Shown here: positions 26,659-35,733 of the stretch, piece by piece | Position numbering within the stretch: the first letter of the stretch is position 1 | How the letters are laid out: each line of letters begins with the position of its first letter | Assembly (NCBI GenBank): GCA_003600225.1 | Contig: QZFT01000046.1 | Location: 1-64,000, forward strand | Source of the DNA: Pseudonocardiaceae bacterium YIM PH 21723 | Lineage (GTDB): Bacteria > Actinomycetota > Actinomycetes > Mycobacteriales > Pseudonocardiaceae | Direction: 5' to 3' | DNA: 64,000 nt | Program-made: the position numbers and the translations under genes | The notes under the pieces: generated by a model | Told to the model about the DNA's origin: nothing | The model's input: the letters and a program-made list of their open reading frames with translations, nothing else | The model's database searches: none

Positions 26659-27133
26659 GCTGTTCGCGGAGGATGTCGGCGTGCCCGGCATGCCGGGCGA
26701 AGTCCTCGATCGCGAGCAGGTAGATGAACCGCAGGCTCACCTCGCCGACCCGCGGATGCGTCCGCAGTTCGTCGAGGCCGGCACCTGCCGCGATCTCCCG
26801 GGATCGCGCACTGACCCGCTCGAACTCGGCGATCACGCCTTCCACCGTCTCGTCCTCGCCCACCAGGAAACTGGCATCGCCGGGCGTCGTACCACCGTCG
26901 CAGTCGCTCTCCGGTACTCCGCCCAGTACATGGTGGAACCAAATCCGCTCGGCGGTCGCCGCGTGTTTCACCAGGCCGATCGGCGTGGTCAGCGACGGCA
27001 CAAGCCTGCGTCGGGCGTCCACTTCGGACAGACCACGCACGGCGCCGATCAGCTCGGCCCGGTTGCGGTCGAGCATGCTCTCCAGCAACCGGCGTTCGTC
27101 GCCGGTGGTGATCCCGGGCATCGACCAGACCAT
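26651..27133 (-). CDS. DinB/DUF664-family protein
   Basis: 160 residues from the ATG at 27133 with GGAAGA just upstream; an in-frame ATG at 27121 is possible. The pattern LLESMLDRNRAELIGAV, LVKHAATAERIWFHHVLGG and LLAIEDFARHAGHADILREQL gives the spaced His residues of the four-helix DinB/YfiT metal site. These are often thiol-dependent transferases; the substrate is unknown. Confidence 0.85.
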   Translation of the reverse strand: MVWSMPGITTGDERRLLESMLDRNRAELIGAVRGLSEVDARRRLVPSLTTPIGLVKHAATAERIWFHHVLGGVPESDCDGGTTPGDASFLVGEDETVEGVIAEFERVSARSREIAAGAGLDELRTHPRVGEVSLRFIYLLAIEDFARHAGHADILREQLS

Positions 27134-27252
27134 TCTTCCTACCTTTGCCTCAGCACACAGTCCTGACCGAATTCTTCTGGAGTAACCGGATAGCCCACCG
27201 GCGTTCACCGAAAGGTGAGCGATCCGGTTGCCCCACAAGGCATCGTGGCGCC

Positions 27253-28020
27253 ATGTTCATCCGACGATGGAAGGTCCTGTTACCGGTCATCGGTGTGCTC
27301 GCGAGCACCGTGATCGCGCCACAGGCCGCCGCGGCCGACGACTACTACGCCGCTGCACAGGGCAAGAGCGGCCACGAACTGAAGGTCGCGCTGCACCAGA
27401 TCATCAAGAACAACACGAAAATCAGCTACGCCCAGGTGTGGGAAGCGCTGAAGGACACCGACCAGGATCCGAACAACACGAACAACGTGATCCTGCTGTA
27501 CTCCGGCCGTTCGCAGAGCAAGAACAGCAACGGCGGGAACCCCAACGACTGGAACCGCGAGCACGTCTGGGCCAAGTCGCACGGTGATTTCGGCACCGCC
27601 ACCGGTCCCGGCACCGACGTGCACCACCTGCGTCCGGAGGACGTGTCGGTCAACTCGACCCGGGGGAACAAGGACTTCGACCTGGGCGGATCAGCCGTGT
27701 CCGAGTGCCCCGGCTGCAAGACCGACGGGGACTCCTTCGAGCCTAGGGACGCCGTCAAGGGCGACGTCGCGCGCATGATCCTGTACATGGCCGTGCGTTA
27801 CGACGGCGAGGACGGCTTCGCCGACCTGGAGCCGAACGAGAGCGTGAACAACGGCTCCAAGCCGGCGATCGGCAAGCTCTCGGTGCTCAGGCAGTGGGCG
27901 AAGCAGGACCCGCCGGACGCGTTCGAGCAGCGCCGCAACCAGGTGATCTACGACAAGTACCAGCACAACCGGAACCCGTTCATCGATCACCCGGAGTGGG
28001 TCGCCTCCATCTGGGGCTGA
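27253..28020 (+). CDS. Secreted endonuclease I (EndA/NucM family)
   Basis: 255 residues. The signal peptide ends around APQAAAAD. The core motif DWNREHVWAKSHG, followed by TDVHHLRPEDVSVNSTRGN, is the beta-beta-alpha metal site of extracellular endonuclease I, which cleaves DNA non-specifically. It is followed by its own terminator. It neighbours other secreted proteins (crystallin-like protein, LPMO), suggesting a scavenging or defence region. Confidence 0.93.
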   Translation: MFIRRWKVLLPVIGVLASTVIAPQAAAADDYYAAAQGKSGHELKVALHQIIKNNTKISYAQVWEALKDTDQDPNNTNNVILLYSGRSQSKNSNGGNPNDWNREHVWAKSHGDFGTATGPGTDVHHLRPEDVSVNSTRGNKDFDLGGSAVSECPGCKTDGDSFEPRDAVKGDVARMILYMAVRYDGEDGFADLEPNESVNNGSKPAIGKLSVLRQWAKQDPPDAFEQRRNQVIYDKYQHNRNPFIDHPEWVASIWG

Positions 28021-28026
28021 GCTCCG

Positions 28027-28068
28027 ATACCTGCGTGCACAGCGGAATTCCGGTGTGCACGCAGGTAT
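28027..28068 (+). terminator. Terminator of the endonuclease gene
   Basis: Perfect 15-bp stem ATACCTGCGTGCACA with a 12-nt loop, 6 bp after the stop codon. Confidence 0.8.
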
Positions 28069-28139
28069 TACTCACTCACATCAGTGAACAGTGTTTACCA
28101 ACCTGTTCCGAACATGATCGTTCTGGTTAGTCTCGGTCA

Positions 28140-28493
28140 ATGGGTGGATTGAGAAAAGCGGCAATAGTCGGGGTCATCTCCGCAACAATGATCGCCTTGG
28201 GGGCGGCACCCGCGTATGCCATCTACGAGGTCAACATCGTCGAGTGCAATTTCGAGCAGAGTGACTATTTCGTCATCTACGACAACCAGGGCGGGCCGAA
28301 GATCCATCGTTGCTTCGCCCAAGCCGGCCAGCTGGACGTGAATTCCACGCATGTCGGCGGTTTTCACGCCGGCAACAACGCGGGCTGGTTCGAATACGAG
28401 CCCGGCGACGGGTCCCGCTATCGGCACACCTTCGGCAAAGGCGACAAGGTCGACCACAACTACAGCTTCCTGGGGACTCTGCACATAGATTGA
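28140..28493 (+). CDS. Small secreted beta/gamma-crystallin-like (killer-toxin-like) protein
   Basis: 117 residues. The signal peptide ends at APAYA. The mature part of ~90 residues (VECNFEQSDYFVIYD, RCFAQAGQLDV, GGFHAGNNAGWFEYEPGDG, HTFGKGDKVDHNYSFLGTLHI) resembles the Streptomyces killer-toxin-like/beta-gamma-crystallin fold, with paired strands, two Cys and the GNN turn. An extracellular antimicrobial or carbohydrate-binding role is possible; assignment is by pattern only. Convergent with the LPMO gene over a shared terminator. Confidence 0.7.
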   Translation: MGGLRKAAIVGVISATMIALGAAPAYAIYEVNIVECNFEQSDYFVIYDNQGGPKIHRCFAQAGQLDVNSTHVGGFHAGNNAGWFEYEPGDGSRYRHTFGKGDKVDHNYSFLGTLHID

Positions 28494-28531
28494 ACCACCG
28501 GGTGGCCCGGGCGACCGGGCCACCCGGTGGT
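28494..28531. terminator. Bidirectional terminator
   Basis: Perfect 17-bp stem ACCACCGGGTGGCCCGG with a GCGA loop fills exactly the space between the two convergent stop codons. Confidence 0.85.
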
Positions 28532-29062
28532 CTAGCTGATGTCCAGGTCGATGCAGCTGTAGAAGGCGTTCTTGTGGAACGTGGCGCGGTTCCACACGGC
28601 CAGGAGCTTCTTCTTGCCGGAGAAGCCCTTCAGATCGATGGTGTGGGTGAACTCCTTGGGCGGGTACTGGGCCGTCTCCTTGATGCTCGCCACCATCTTG
28701 CCGTCGATGGAGTACTCCCAGTTGTCGGTCTCGTGCGACGCGATGATCTTCCAGGTGATCGCGGTCGGACCGGCCTTGACCTTGGTGGCCTTCCAGCCGA
28801 AGTTGTCGTTGTCCAGCACCGAATACCGCTGGAGGTCTCCGGCGCTGCACAGCTGCTGTCCCTTGGCTCCTTCGACGCCGTACGGGTCGTTGTAGGCGTC
28901 GCCGGGGCAGTTCATCGCCTTGTCCATGCACTGGGCCTGGCGGCTGGCCGGCGAACTCACCAGTCCGTGCGCCTGAGCGGAACCCGCGGGCAGGACCACC
29001 AGCAGGGCCGGGGTGAGCCCCACGGCCATGGCCAGGGTGGTCAGCTTCCGTCGGATCGTCAT
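28532..29062 (-). CDS. AA10 lytic polysaccharide monooxygenase (chitin/cellulose-active)
   Basis: 176 residues. The signal peptide ends SAQA, which makes His32 (HGLVSSPASR) the mature N-terminus, as needed for the copper histidine brace. The second brace His is in IIASHETDNWEYSI, and the late block AVWNRATFHKNAFYSCIDLDI carries the axial Phe region. The single AA10 domain without a carbohydrate-binding module matches CBP21-type enzymes, which oxidatively cleave crystalline chitin or cellulose. It is monocistronic. Confidence 0.94.
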   Translation of the reverse strand: MTIRRKLTTLAMAVGLTPALLVVLPAGSAQAHGLVSSPASRQAQCMDKAMNCPGDAYNDPYGVEGAKGQQLCSAGDLQRYSVLDNDNFGWKATKVKAGPTAITWKIIASHETDNWEYSIDGKMVASIKETAQYPPKEFTHTIDLKGFSGKKKLLAVWNRATFHKNAFYSCIDLDIS

Positions 29063-29157
29063 GACGTGCTCCTTCGGGATATGCGGCGAAAGCAGGGTCC
29101 TCGCCGTACCCGAACATCATCACGTTATAAGACCGTTATCACGAGCTCCATCCGGCT

Positions 29158-30906
29158 TCACACGATGCCGTACTCGTGGATCTTGCGGTACAGGGTGGCC
29201 CGGGACATGCCCAGCAGCCGGGCGGCCTTGTTCTTGTTCCCCTCCGCGTCCTGCAGGCTGTTCAGGATCGCGTCCCGTTCCAGGGATTCGAGCCGGTTCA
29301 ACGGCCGGCGGGCGACCGCCCGGTACTCGGCGGGCAGATCCGACGGCTGGATGACCCCGGATCGCTTGTGCCGCGCGACGAACTTGAGCACCTGGTACAG
29401 CTGCGGCACGTTCCCCGGCCACGGGGAGCGCATCAGCAGATGCATCGCGGCCGGTGAGCAGGTCAACTGGCCGCCCCGGCTGAGCCGGCTCAGGAACAAC
29501 GGCACCAGTTCCCGCAGATCCTCCACGTGCCTGCGCAACGGCGGGATCTGCACCGTCCTCGGGAAGAAGCCCAGCAGGTCGCCGAGATCCACCGACTCAT
29601 CGTCCACGGTGATCGCCACCCAGGTCGAGCCGCCGAGTTCCTTGGCCTGCCCCAGCAGCTCGGTCAGCTCCAGCCGGTCCCGCGGGTCCAGCCGGTCCGC
29701 GTGCCGGATGATCAGCCCGTCCACCGGGTCCTCCAGCAGATCCAGCCGCACCTGGCCGAGGGTGTCCACCACGTGTATCCGGCCGGTGGGGTTCCGTCGC
29801 AGGTGGACGCATCTGGCCAAAGTGGACTTTCCGACGCCCTTCTCCCCCGCCAGCGCGAGCCAGTCGCCGCGACCGTAGGCGGCGTCGACCTCATTGCAGA
29901 CCCGCAGCCACAGCGGGGCCGAACCCACCACGCCCGGCAGGAACATCGGCAGCTGGGAGACCGCAACCGAACCGTCCTCATCGGACTCCAGCAGCCGGAC
30001 CCGCACCACGCTGCCCGCGTCACTCCCCCGCGGACCCGGCACCGTGCGGCACTCCATCCGCACCCGCGATCCGGTGGGCAGCAGCACCGTCGCCCTGGTC
30101 CGGCCGTCGGACAGCACCTGCGAGGCGTGGCCGAGCAACACCGCCTGATCAGCCGGGTCCAGCAGCCGCCGGGCCCGGTCGTTCATCATCGCGACGTCCT
30201 CGTTGAAGGCCAGCAGGATCCCGGTGGTGCGCCGGCAAGCCCGCAGATAGGCGCGGAACAACGCCAGTTCCCGCACGTCGCTGGTACCCAGCAACGCCTC
30301 GCGGATCTGCTCGGCGGTCTGCTTGGCGAGCGCCACCAGCAGGTGTCCGGCGTCCTTGCGCCAGCACGTCAGGTCCACCGCGCCGATGGTCTTGCCGGAG
30401 ATCGGGTCCTGAATGGGCACCCCGGCGCAGGCCAGGTTCTCCAGGTTCTCCGCGTAGTGCTCGTGGCCGAACACATGGGTGGCACGGCCGTCCTCCAGGG
30501 CGGTGCCGATGCCGTTGGTGCCGACGAACTGCTCGCCGTAGCTGAAGCCGGGCGCCAGTTCCACGCTGACCAGGTGCCGGTGCAGATCGGGATCTCCGGT
30601 GCGCTGGGTGAGCACCACGCCGTGCTGATCGGTGAGGATCAGGCTGACCGGCTGACCGTCCAGCTGCTCGCTGAGGCGTTCCAGCACCGGTTCGGCGGCG
30701 CGGATCAGTGGCGTGTCCAGGTCCTGGTCGCAGATGTAGGGCAGATCGATCCGGTCGGCGGGCACCCGGCTGGTCCGGGATCGCTGCCAGGACGCCAGGA
30801 TCGGGTCCCGCACGCGTTCGGCCTCGATCCGTTCTGCCGTGAGAAAGCGCTCTCTCGTCACCGCGAGCCCGCGTTCGTCGGCCGCGACCGGCTGCACCTT
30901 CTCCAC
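29158..30906 (-). CDS. GAF/AAA+/Fis transcriptional activator (MimR/AcoR-like)
   Basis: 582 residues from a GTG start with AGGAGG 6 bp upstream. An N-terminal sensor domain (~75-230, GYEQFVG-like GEQFVGTNGIGTALEDG) is followed by a reduced AAA+ domain with GEKGVGKST (~355) and a C-terminal Fis HTH (AARLLGMSRATLYRKIHEYGI). It lacks the GAFTGA loop that contacts sigma-54, consistent with actinobacteria lacking sigma-54. It is divergent from the monooxygenase cluster; in mycobacteria the equivalent MimR activates mimABCD. Palindromes at 30975 and 31263 are the probable binding sites. Confidence 0.9.
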   Translation of the reverse strand: MEKVQPVAADERGLAVTRERFLTAERIEAERVRDPILASWQRSRTSRVPADRIDLPYICDQDLDTPLIRAAEPVLERLSEQLDGQPVSLILTDQHGVVLTQRTGDPDLHRHLVSVELAPGFSYGEQFVGTNGIGTALEDGRATHVFGHEHYAENLENLACAGVPIQDPISGKTIGAVDLTCWRKDAGHLLVALAKQTAEQIREALLGTSDVRELALFRAYLRACRRTTGILLAFNEDVAMMNDRARRLLDPADQAVLLGHASQVLSDGRTRATVLLPTGSRVRMECRTVPGPRGSDAGSVVRVRLLESDEDGSVAVSQLPMFLPGVVGSAPLWLRVCNEVDAAYGRGDWLALAGEKGVGKSTLARCVHLRRNPTGRIHVVDTLGQVRLDLLEDPVDGLIIRHADRLDPRDRLELTELLGQAKELGGSTWVAITVDDESVDLGDLLGFFPRTVQIPPLRRHVEDLRELVPLFLSRLSRGGQLTCSPAAMHLLMRSPWPGNVPQLYQVLKFVARHKRSGVIQPSDLPAEYRAVARRPLNRLESLERDAILNSLQDAEGNKNKAARLLGMSRATLYRKIHEYGIV

Positions 30907-30974
30907 GCGAGTCCTCCTGCCCACCACGAGTACTCGGGAACTGACCCAGAGTAAGGGCAATCGGTATGCCGCCG

Positions 30975-30991
30975 TGTCTCAAATTGAGACA
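30975..30991. promoter_or_regulatory. Activator binding site 1
   Basis: TGTCTCAAATTGAGACA is a perfect 8-1-8 palindrome in the gap between the activator gene and the small ORF. A near-identical copy lies at 31263. It is probably bound by the Fis-type activator (inference). Confidence 0.75.
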
Positions 30992-31024
30992 TCCACCCCG
31001 AACCGACCAGCGTGTGATGGGGAC

Positions 31025-31261
31025 ATGGCTATGGCTGAGGAGACATACAACCCCTGGACCGTGGTGAACGTCGTCTTCCACCACCTGGTCGAGCAAGGAC
31101 TGCATCCCACGCTGGGCGAAGCAGGCCATCCGGGTGAACCGGCAGCCGCCCTTCTGCGCGCACTGGGCATCGAGCCGCGGCCGGAGGGTGACCTTCGCGC
31201 CGCTCAGAGCGTGTCCGACCACCTGACGCAACTGCGCGAGTCGATGTTCGGCAGCGAATGA
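31025..31261 (+). CDS. Small hypothetical protein of the monooxygenase locus
   Basis: 78 residues (MAMAEETYNPWTVVNVVFHHLV... ending LTQLRESMFGSE), from the ATG at 31025 with GGGGAC just upstream. It is soluble, slightly acidic and has no motif I recognise. It lies between two copies of the activator binding site and just before prmA, so it probably belongs to the regulon. It may be a regulator accessory or assembly factor; no function is assigned. Confidence 0.7.
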   Translation: MAMAEETYNPWTVVNVVFHHLVEQGLHPTLGEAGHPGEPAAALLRALGIEPRPEGDLRAAQSVSDHLTQLRESMFGSE

Positions 31262-31262
31262 C

Positions 31263-31279
31263 CGTCTCAAATTGAGACA
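31263..31279. promoter_or_regulatory. Activator binding site 2, upstream of prmA
   Basis: CGTCTCAAATTGAGACA differs from site 1 by one base. It lies 118 bp upstream of prmA, directly after the small ORF stop. It is the probable upstream activating site of the monooxygenase operon. Confidence 0.75.
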
Positions 31280-31396
31280 TGTAACCCCGGTCACACCTGG
31301 TTGTAATGATCCCGCAATGTCCACTCCCCCAGCGGGAATTCCACCCCCGTTGCGGGCTGAGTTTCGCGAAAGCCGGCGACCTCTGAGGAAGTGATC

Positions 31397-33046
31397 ATGA
31401 GCCGCCAAAGCGTGGCGAGAGCCCACCAGAAGATCCAGGAGCTGTCCTGGGAACCGGCGTACCACACGCCGGTGTCGCACTACGGGACCGACTACACCTT
31501 CCGTAAGGCCAAGAAGAAGGACCCGCTCAAGCAGGTGCTGCGGTCCTACTTCCCCATGCAGGAGGAGAAGGACCACCGGGTGTACGGCGCCCAGGACGGC
31601 GCGATCCGGGGCAACATGTTCCGGCAGGTCCAGGAGCGCTGGCTGGAATGGCAGAAGCTGTTCCTGAGCATCATCCCGCTACCGGAGATCTCCGCGGCGC
31701 GGGCGATGCCGCTGCTGTTCCGCACGGTGCCCAACCCCGAACTGCACAACGGCCAGGCGATCCAGATGATCGACGAGGTTCGGCACTCCACGATCCAGCA
31801 GAACCTCAAGCGCCTGTACATGAACAACTACATCGACCCGGCCGGCTTCAACTCGTCGTTGCGCAACTTCCAGAACGACTACTGCGGCACGATCGGCAGG
31901 CAGTTCGCCGAGGGCTTCATCACCGGCGACGCCATCACCGCGGCGAGCATCTACCTGACGATCGTCGCCGAGACCGCGTTCACCAACACGCTGTTCGTCG
32001 CCATGCCGGCCGAAGCCGCGGCCAACGGCGACTATCTGCTGCCCACCGTGTTCCACTCGGTGCAGTCCGACGAGTCCCGGCACATCAGCAACGGGTACGC
32101 GACGCTGCTGATGGCGCTGTCCGACGAGTCGAATCACCAGTTGCTGGAACGGGATCTGCGGTACGCGTGGTGGAACAACCACCGCGTCGTCGACGCCGCC
32201 ATCGGCACGTTCATCGAGTACGGCACCAAGGACCGGCGTAAGGACCGCGAGTCCTACGCGGAGATGTGGCGCCGCTGGATCTACGACGACTACTACCGCA
32301 GCTACCTGGTGCCGTTGGAGAAGTACGGCCTGACCATCCCGCACGACCTCATCGAAGAGTCGTGGAACCAGATCTGGAACAAGGGTTACGTGCACGAGGT
32401 GGCCCAGTTCTTCGCCACCGGGTGGCTGGCCAACTACTGGCGCATCGACCCGATGACGGACAAGGACTTCGAGTGGTTCGAGTACAAGTACCCGGGCTGG
32501 TATGACCGCTACGGCAAGTGGTGGGAGAACTACAACCGGCTGTCCCGGCCGAACGGGCACCACCCGATCGTCGCCGAGAACGTGGACTACGTGTACCCGC
32601 ACCGCTGCTGGGTCTGCATGGTTCCGTGCCTGGTGCGCGAGGACATGGTCGTGGACAAGGTCGACGGTCAGTGGCGCACCTACTGCCACGAGGCCTGCCG
32701 GTGGACGGACACCGAGGCGTTCCGGCCGACCTACCAGGGCCGCAACACCCCGAACATGGGTCAGCTGATCGGCGCCAGGGAGTGGGAGACGCTCTACCAC
32801 GGCTGGAACTGGGCCGATGTGGTCAAGGACATGGGCTTCGTGCGGGACGACGGCAACACCATGGTCGCCCAGCCGCACCTGGACCTCGACCCGAAGAAGA
32901 TGTGGACGCTGGACCACCTGCGCCGGATGCCGGAGGTGCAGAGCCCCAACGTGCTGCTGAACCAGATGACCGACGAACAGCGGGCCGCTTTCGTCGCGGA
33001 CTACAACCGCCAGGGTCCCGCCGGTCGCCCAGCCCCAGCACAGTAG
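31397..33046 (+). CDS. prmA: Propane-type diiron monooxygenase, hydroxylase large subunit
   Basis: 549 residues from the ATG at 31397 (GAGGAAG upstream). It binds the diiron centre that activates O2 to hydroxylate propane, acetone or phenol-like substrates. Two iron-binding motifs are visible: MIDEVRHS and SDESRHIS (ExxH). Length and sequence ([24 protein letters not shown]) match PrmA/MimA, group 5 soluble diiron monooxygenases. First of a run of tightly packed genes to groEL. Confidence 0.95.
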   Translation: MSRQSVARAHQKIQELSWEPAYHTPVSHYGTDYTFRKAKKKDPLKQVLRSYFPMQEEKDHRVYGAQDGAIRGNMFRQVQERWLEWQKLFLSIIPLPEISAARAMPLLFRTVPNPELHNGQAIQMIDEVRHSTIQQNLKRLYMNNYIDPAGFNSSLRNFQNDYCGTIGRQFAEGFITGDAITAASIYLTIVAETAFTNTLFVAMPAEAAANGDYLLPTVFHSVQSDESRHISNGYATLLMALSDESNHQLLERDLRYAWWNNHRVVDAAIGTFIEYGTKDRRKDRESYAEMWRRWIYDDYYRSYLVPLEKYGLTIPHDLIEESWNQIWNKGYVHEVAQFFATGWLANYWRIDPMTDKDFEWFEYKYPGWYDRYGKWWENYNRLSRPNGHHPIVAENVDYVYPHRCWVCMVPCLVREDMVVDKVDGQWRTYCHEACRWTDTEAFRPTYQGRNTPNMGQLIGAREWETLYHGWNWADVVKDMGFVRDDGNTMVAQPHLDLDPKKMWTLDHLRRMPEVQSPNVLLNQMTDEQRAAFVADYNRQGPAGRPAPAQ

Positions 33047-33048
33047 TC

Positions 33049-34077
33049 ATGGGCGACAAGCACAAGATCCGGTTCGAGCCGGTCGGCGTGGAGATCGAGG
33101 CCGACGAGGATCAGACGATTCTCCGCGCCGCGGCCGAACAGGGCGTCATGCTGATGCACGGCTGCAAGGAGGGCCAATGCGCCGCCTGCAAGTCGTTCAT
33201 CCTGGACGGCGATGACGTCGAGCACGACCGCTATTCCACGTTCGCGCTGCCCGATTTCGAGAAGGAGGAGGGGTACACCCTCCTCTGCCGGGCACACGCC
33301 TACGAGGACCTGACGATCGAGCTGCTCAACTACGACGAGGAGATGATCCGTTCGGGTCTGCCCATCGTGCAGGCCCGAGCGGAGGTCGTGTCCAACGACA
33401 GCGTCACGCACGACATGCGGCACCTGGTCGTGCGGCTGCTGGAACCGTCATCGCTGAAGTACTTCCCCGGTCAGTACGTGGACTTCGCGATTCCCGGTTC
33501 CGAGGAGACACGGTCCTTCTCGATGGCCGGCACCTCGGAGCAGGTGCTGGAGTTCGTCATCAAGATCTACCCCGGCGGCCTGTTCTCCCAGTTCCTGGAC
33601 ACCGAAGTCGCGGTCGGTGCCCAGCTGGAGATCACCGGGCCGTTCGGGGTGTTCACCCTTCGCGACGCCCCCGACACGGATCTGATCTTCGTCGGGGGCG
33701 GCGCGGGGATGGCACCGATCCTGGGTCTGCTGCGATCCATGGCCGAGCGGGGAATCGACCGCAGGGCCACGTTCTACTACGGCGCGCGGCGGCGCAGGGA
33801 TCTGTGCTTCGACCAGGAACTGTCCGAGCTGGCCTCCCGGTTGCCCGATTTCCGTTACGTCCCAGCACTGTCCGATGAGGACTGGGACGGGGAGTCCGGA
33901 TTGATCACCGATGTCGTACGACGGCTGGAGCACGATCTCACCGGCGCCGACGCGTACGTCTGCGGCCCACCACCGATGGTGGAAGCGGCATTCGAGCTGC
34001 TGGCCGCGCTCGGGGTGGCCGACAAACGGATCTTCTTCGACAAGTTCACCACCACAGGCGAAGCGGAGGACAGATGA
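33049..34077 (+). CDS. prmB: Propane monooxygenase reductase
   Basis: 342 residues, starting 2 bp after the prmA stop. The N-terminal plant-type 2Fe-2S ferredoxin domain has CKEGQCAACKS plus a later LLC cysteine. It is followed by an FAD domain (RSFSMAG) and an NADH domain (VGGGAGMAPILGLL, YVCGPPPMVEAA). It passes electrons from NADH to the hydroxylase. It overlaps prmC by 4 bp. Confidence 0.95.
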   Translation: MGDKHKIRFEPVGVEIEADEDQTILRAAAEQGVMLMHGCKEGQCAACKSFILDGDDVEHDRYSTFALPDFEKEEGYTLLCRAHAYEDLTIELLNYDEEMIRSGLPIVQARAEVVSNDSVTHDMRHLVVRLLEPSSLKYFPGQYVDFAIPGSEETRSFSMAGTSEQVLEFVIKIYPGGLFSQFLDTEVAVGAQLEITGPFGVFTLRDAPDTDLIFVGGGAGMAPILGLLRSMAERGIDRRATFYYGARRRRDLCFDQELSELASRLPDFRYVPALSDEDWDGESGLITDVVRRLEHDLTGADAYVCGPPPMVEAAFELLAALGVADKRIFFDKFTTTGEAEDR

Positions 34078-35255
34078 CAACCGCCCAAGAAAAGGTGGCA
34101 GAGCGGAGCGTCCCGAAGCCGGTCTTCACCGACGCCGAGGCGGGCGCCAAGGAATTCCCCGACTCGAACGCCCGCCGGTACAACTACTTCACCCCGGCCA
34201 AGCGCAAGCAGAGCCACTACGAGGACGTCACCGTCGAGGTGCAGCCGGACCCGCGGCACTACCTGTCGCAAGGCTGGCTGTACGGATTCGCCGACGGCAA
34301 GGGCGGATACCCGCTCGAGTGGACCGTGCTCAAGGCCTGGGGCTCCGACCGCCCGGTACCCGAGCGCAGTGCGGGCTCCGGCGGCCAGGGATATCCGTGG
34401 CCGGCGCACGGCTGGCACGAGTTCCGGGATCCCAACGAGGAATGGGAACTCACCCTCTACCGGTACAACTCGAACGTCGTCCGGCAGCTGACCCAGAACA
34501 TCGAGGCGGCCAAGCAGGCCAAGGCCTTCGACCAGTGGAACCGCAACTGGATCCAGTTCGTCGCCCAGCACGTCGGCGCCTGGATGCACGTGGACCACGG
34601 CCTCGGGCTGTACCTGTTCGCCAACGCCAACCGGCGGGCCCCCACGAACATGCACAACAACGCGATCTCGGTGAACAGCATGCACCGGATCCGCGCCGCG
34701 CAGGACCTCGCGCTGTACAACCTCACGCTCAGCGAGGAACTGGACGGCTTCGAGGGCGAGGCCCACCTGGCCACCTGGAACGAGGACCCGGCCTGGCAGG
34801 GCGTGCGGGAGACCGCCGAGCAGCTGACCGGCATCTGGGACTGGTGCGAGGCGATCTTCGCGGCGAACGTGGTGTTCGAACCCCTGGTCGGCGAGCTGTT
34901 CCGCAGCAACCTGGTGCAGCAGGCCGCACCGTCCAATGGGGACTTCATCACCCCGACGCTGATCGGCGCCGAGGAATACGACTACGCCGAGCGGGACCTG
35001 CGCTACACGAAGGCGATGTTCCGGCTGCTGGTCGACGACAAGCAGTACGGCGGCGAGAACAAGCAGATTCTGCAGAAATGGCTCTCGGAATGGGTGGCGC
35101 GTTGTCTGCGCGCCGCTCGCACGATGCAGCCGTTGTGGTCGCAGCCGGACGCCAAGCCGCCGCGGTTCGAGGACGCCCTGGACCGGGCCAAGAGCCGGTT
35201 CAGCGCGATCTTGACCGATATCGACCTGCAAGCGCCGAAGGAGTTGAACCAGTGA
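34074..35255 (+). CDS. prmC: Propane monooxygenase, hydroxylase small subunit
   Basis: 393 residues. Beta subunit of the diiron hydroxylase; it has the all-helical fold without the metal ligands. The sequence (SRGW-like LSQGWLYGFADGKGGYPLEW, WIQFVAQHVGAWMHVDHGLGLYLFANANRRAPTN) fits PrmC/MimC. ATGA overlap with prmB and GTGA overlap with prmD indicate coupled translation. Confidence 0.94.
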   Translation: MTTAQEKVAERSVPKPVFTDAEAGAKEFPDSNARRYNYFTPAKRKQSHYEDVTVEVQPDPRHYLSQGWLYGFADGKGGYPLEWTVLKAWGSDRPVPERSAGSGGQGYPWPAHGWHEFRDPNEEWELTLYRYNSNVVRQLTQNIEAAKQAKAFDQWNRNWIQFVAQHVGAWMHVDHGLGLYLFANANRRAPTNMHNNAISVNSMHRIRAAQDLALYNLTLSEELDGFEGEAHLATWNEDPAWQGVRETAEQLTGIWDWCEAIFAANVVFEPLVGELFRSNLVQQAAPSNGDFITPTLIGAEEYDYAERDLRYTKAMFRLLVDDKQYGGENKQILQKWLSEWVARCLRAARTMQPLWSQPDAKPPRFEDALDRAKSRFSAILTDIDLQAPKELNQ

Positions 35256-35635
35256 CCAGCACATCATCGTTGCGCCAGACCGCACCGAGCCCCTTCAGCA
35301 GCAACAACACCGCGTCCAACATGTGCGGGTTCACGCTGATGAACAACCAGGTCGGCGCGATCGTCGCCCAGGTGATGCGGGACAAGGAGAACGTCGCGAT
35401 CACGCCGTTGCCCTCGATGATCCGCGTCGACGCCCAGGGCCGGATGGACGTGGTCTACGCCGAGATCGACGAGGCGGCCGGCGAGGAAGAGGGCTGGTTC
35501 AACGCGGCCGAGTTCGAGGAGAGCATGTCCACCCACTACGGCCGGATGATCCACGAGGACGATCGGACGATCATGTTCGCCAATCCCGAGGACGCCGCCG
35601 AATACCTCGATTTCGACCTGGTCGCCCGCAGCTGA
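35252..35635 (+). CDS. prmD: Propane monooxygenase coupling protein
   Basis: 127 residues from a GTG start. A small cofactor-free protein of the MmoB/DmpM family that tunes the hydroxylase-reductase interaction (CGFTLMNNQVGAIVAQVMRDKENVAITPLPSMIRVDAQGRMD). It is followed by a family A palindrome before the next gene. Confidence 0.93.
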   Translation: MTSTSSLRQTAPSPFSSNNTASNMCGFTLMNNQVGAIVAQVMRDKENVAITPLPSMIRVDAQGRMDVVYAEIDEAAGEEEGWFNAAEFEESMSTHYGRMIHEDDRTIMFANPEDAAEYLDFDLVARS

Positions 35636-35645
35636 GTTCATCGCT

Positions 35646-35694
35646 CCGAAGTTGGCGAGTTTCGGTTGCTTTTCCCGAAACTCGTCAACTTCGG
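35646..35694. repeat. Palindromic repeat family A, inside the prm operon
   Basis: Arms of 20 bp (35646-35665, 35675-35694, one G:T-type mismatch) with a short T-rich loop. It interrupts the operon between prmD and the amidohydrolase, where it could end or process the message. Confidence 0.85.
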
Positions 35695-35733
35695 GACCAG
35701 GTTTTCCCACCACGACCGTACGAGGAGTGTTCC

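Noticed and set aside
31280-31396. Sigma-54 (-24/-12) promoter upstream of prmA
   Set aside because: No GG-N10-GC element found, and the activator lacks the GAFTGA loop.
35061-35085. CAGATTCTGCAGAAATGG in prmC resembling family B
   Set aside because: It reads in a different frame (QILQKW) within a conserved hydroxylase helix, with no second arm; treated as chance.
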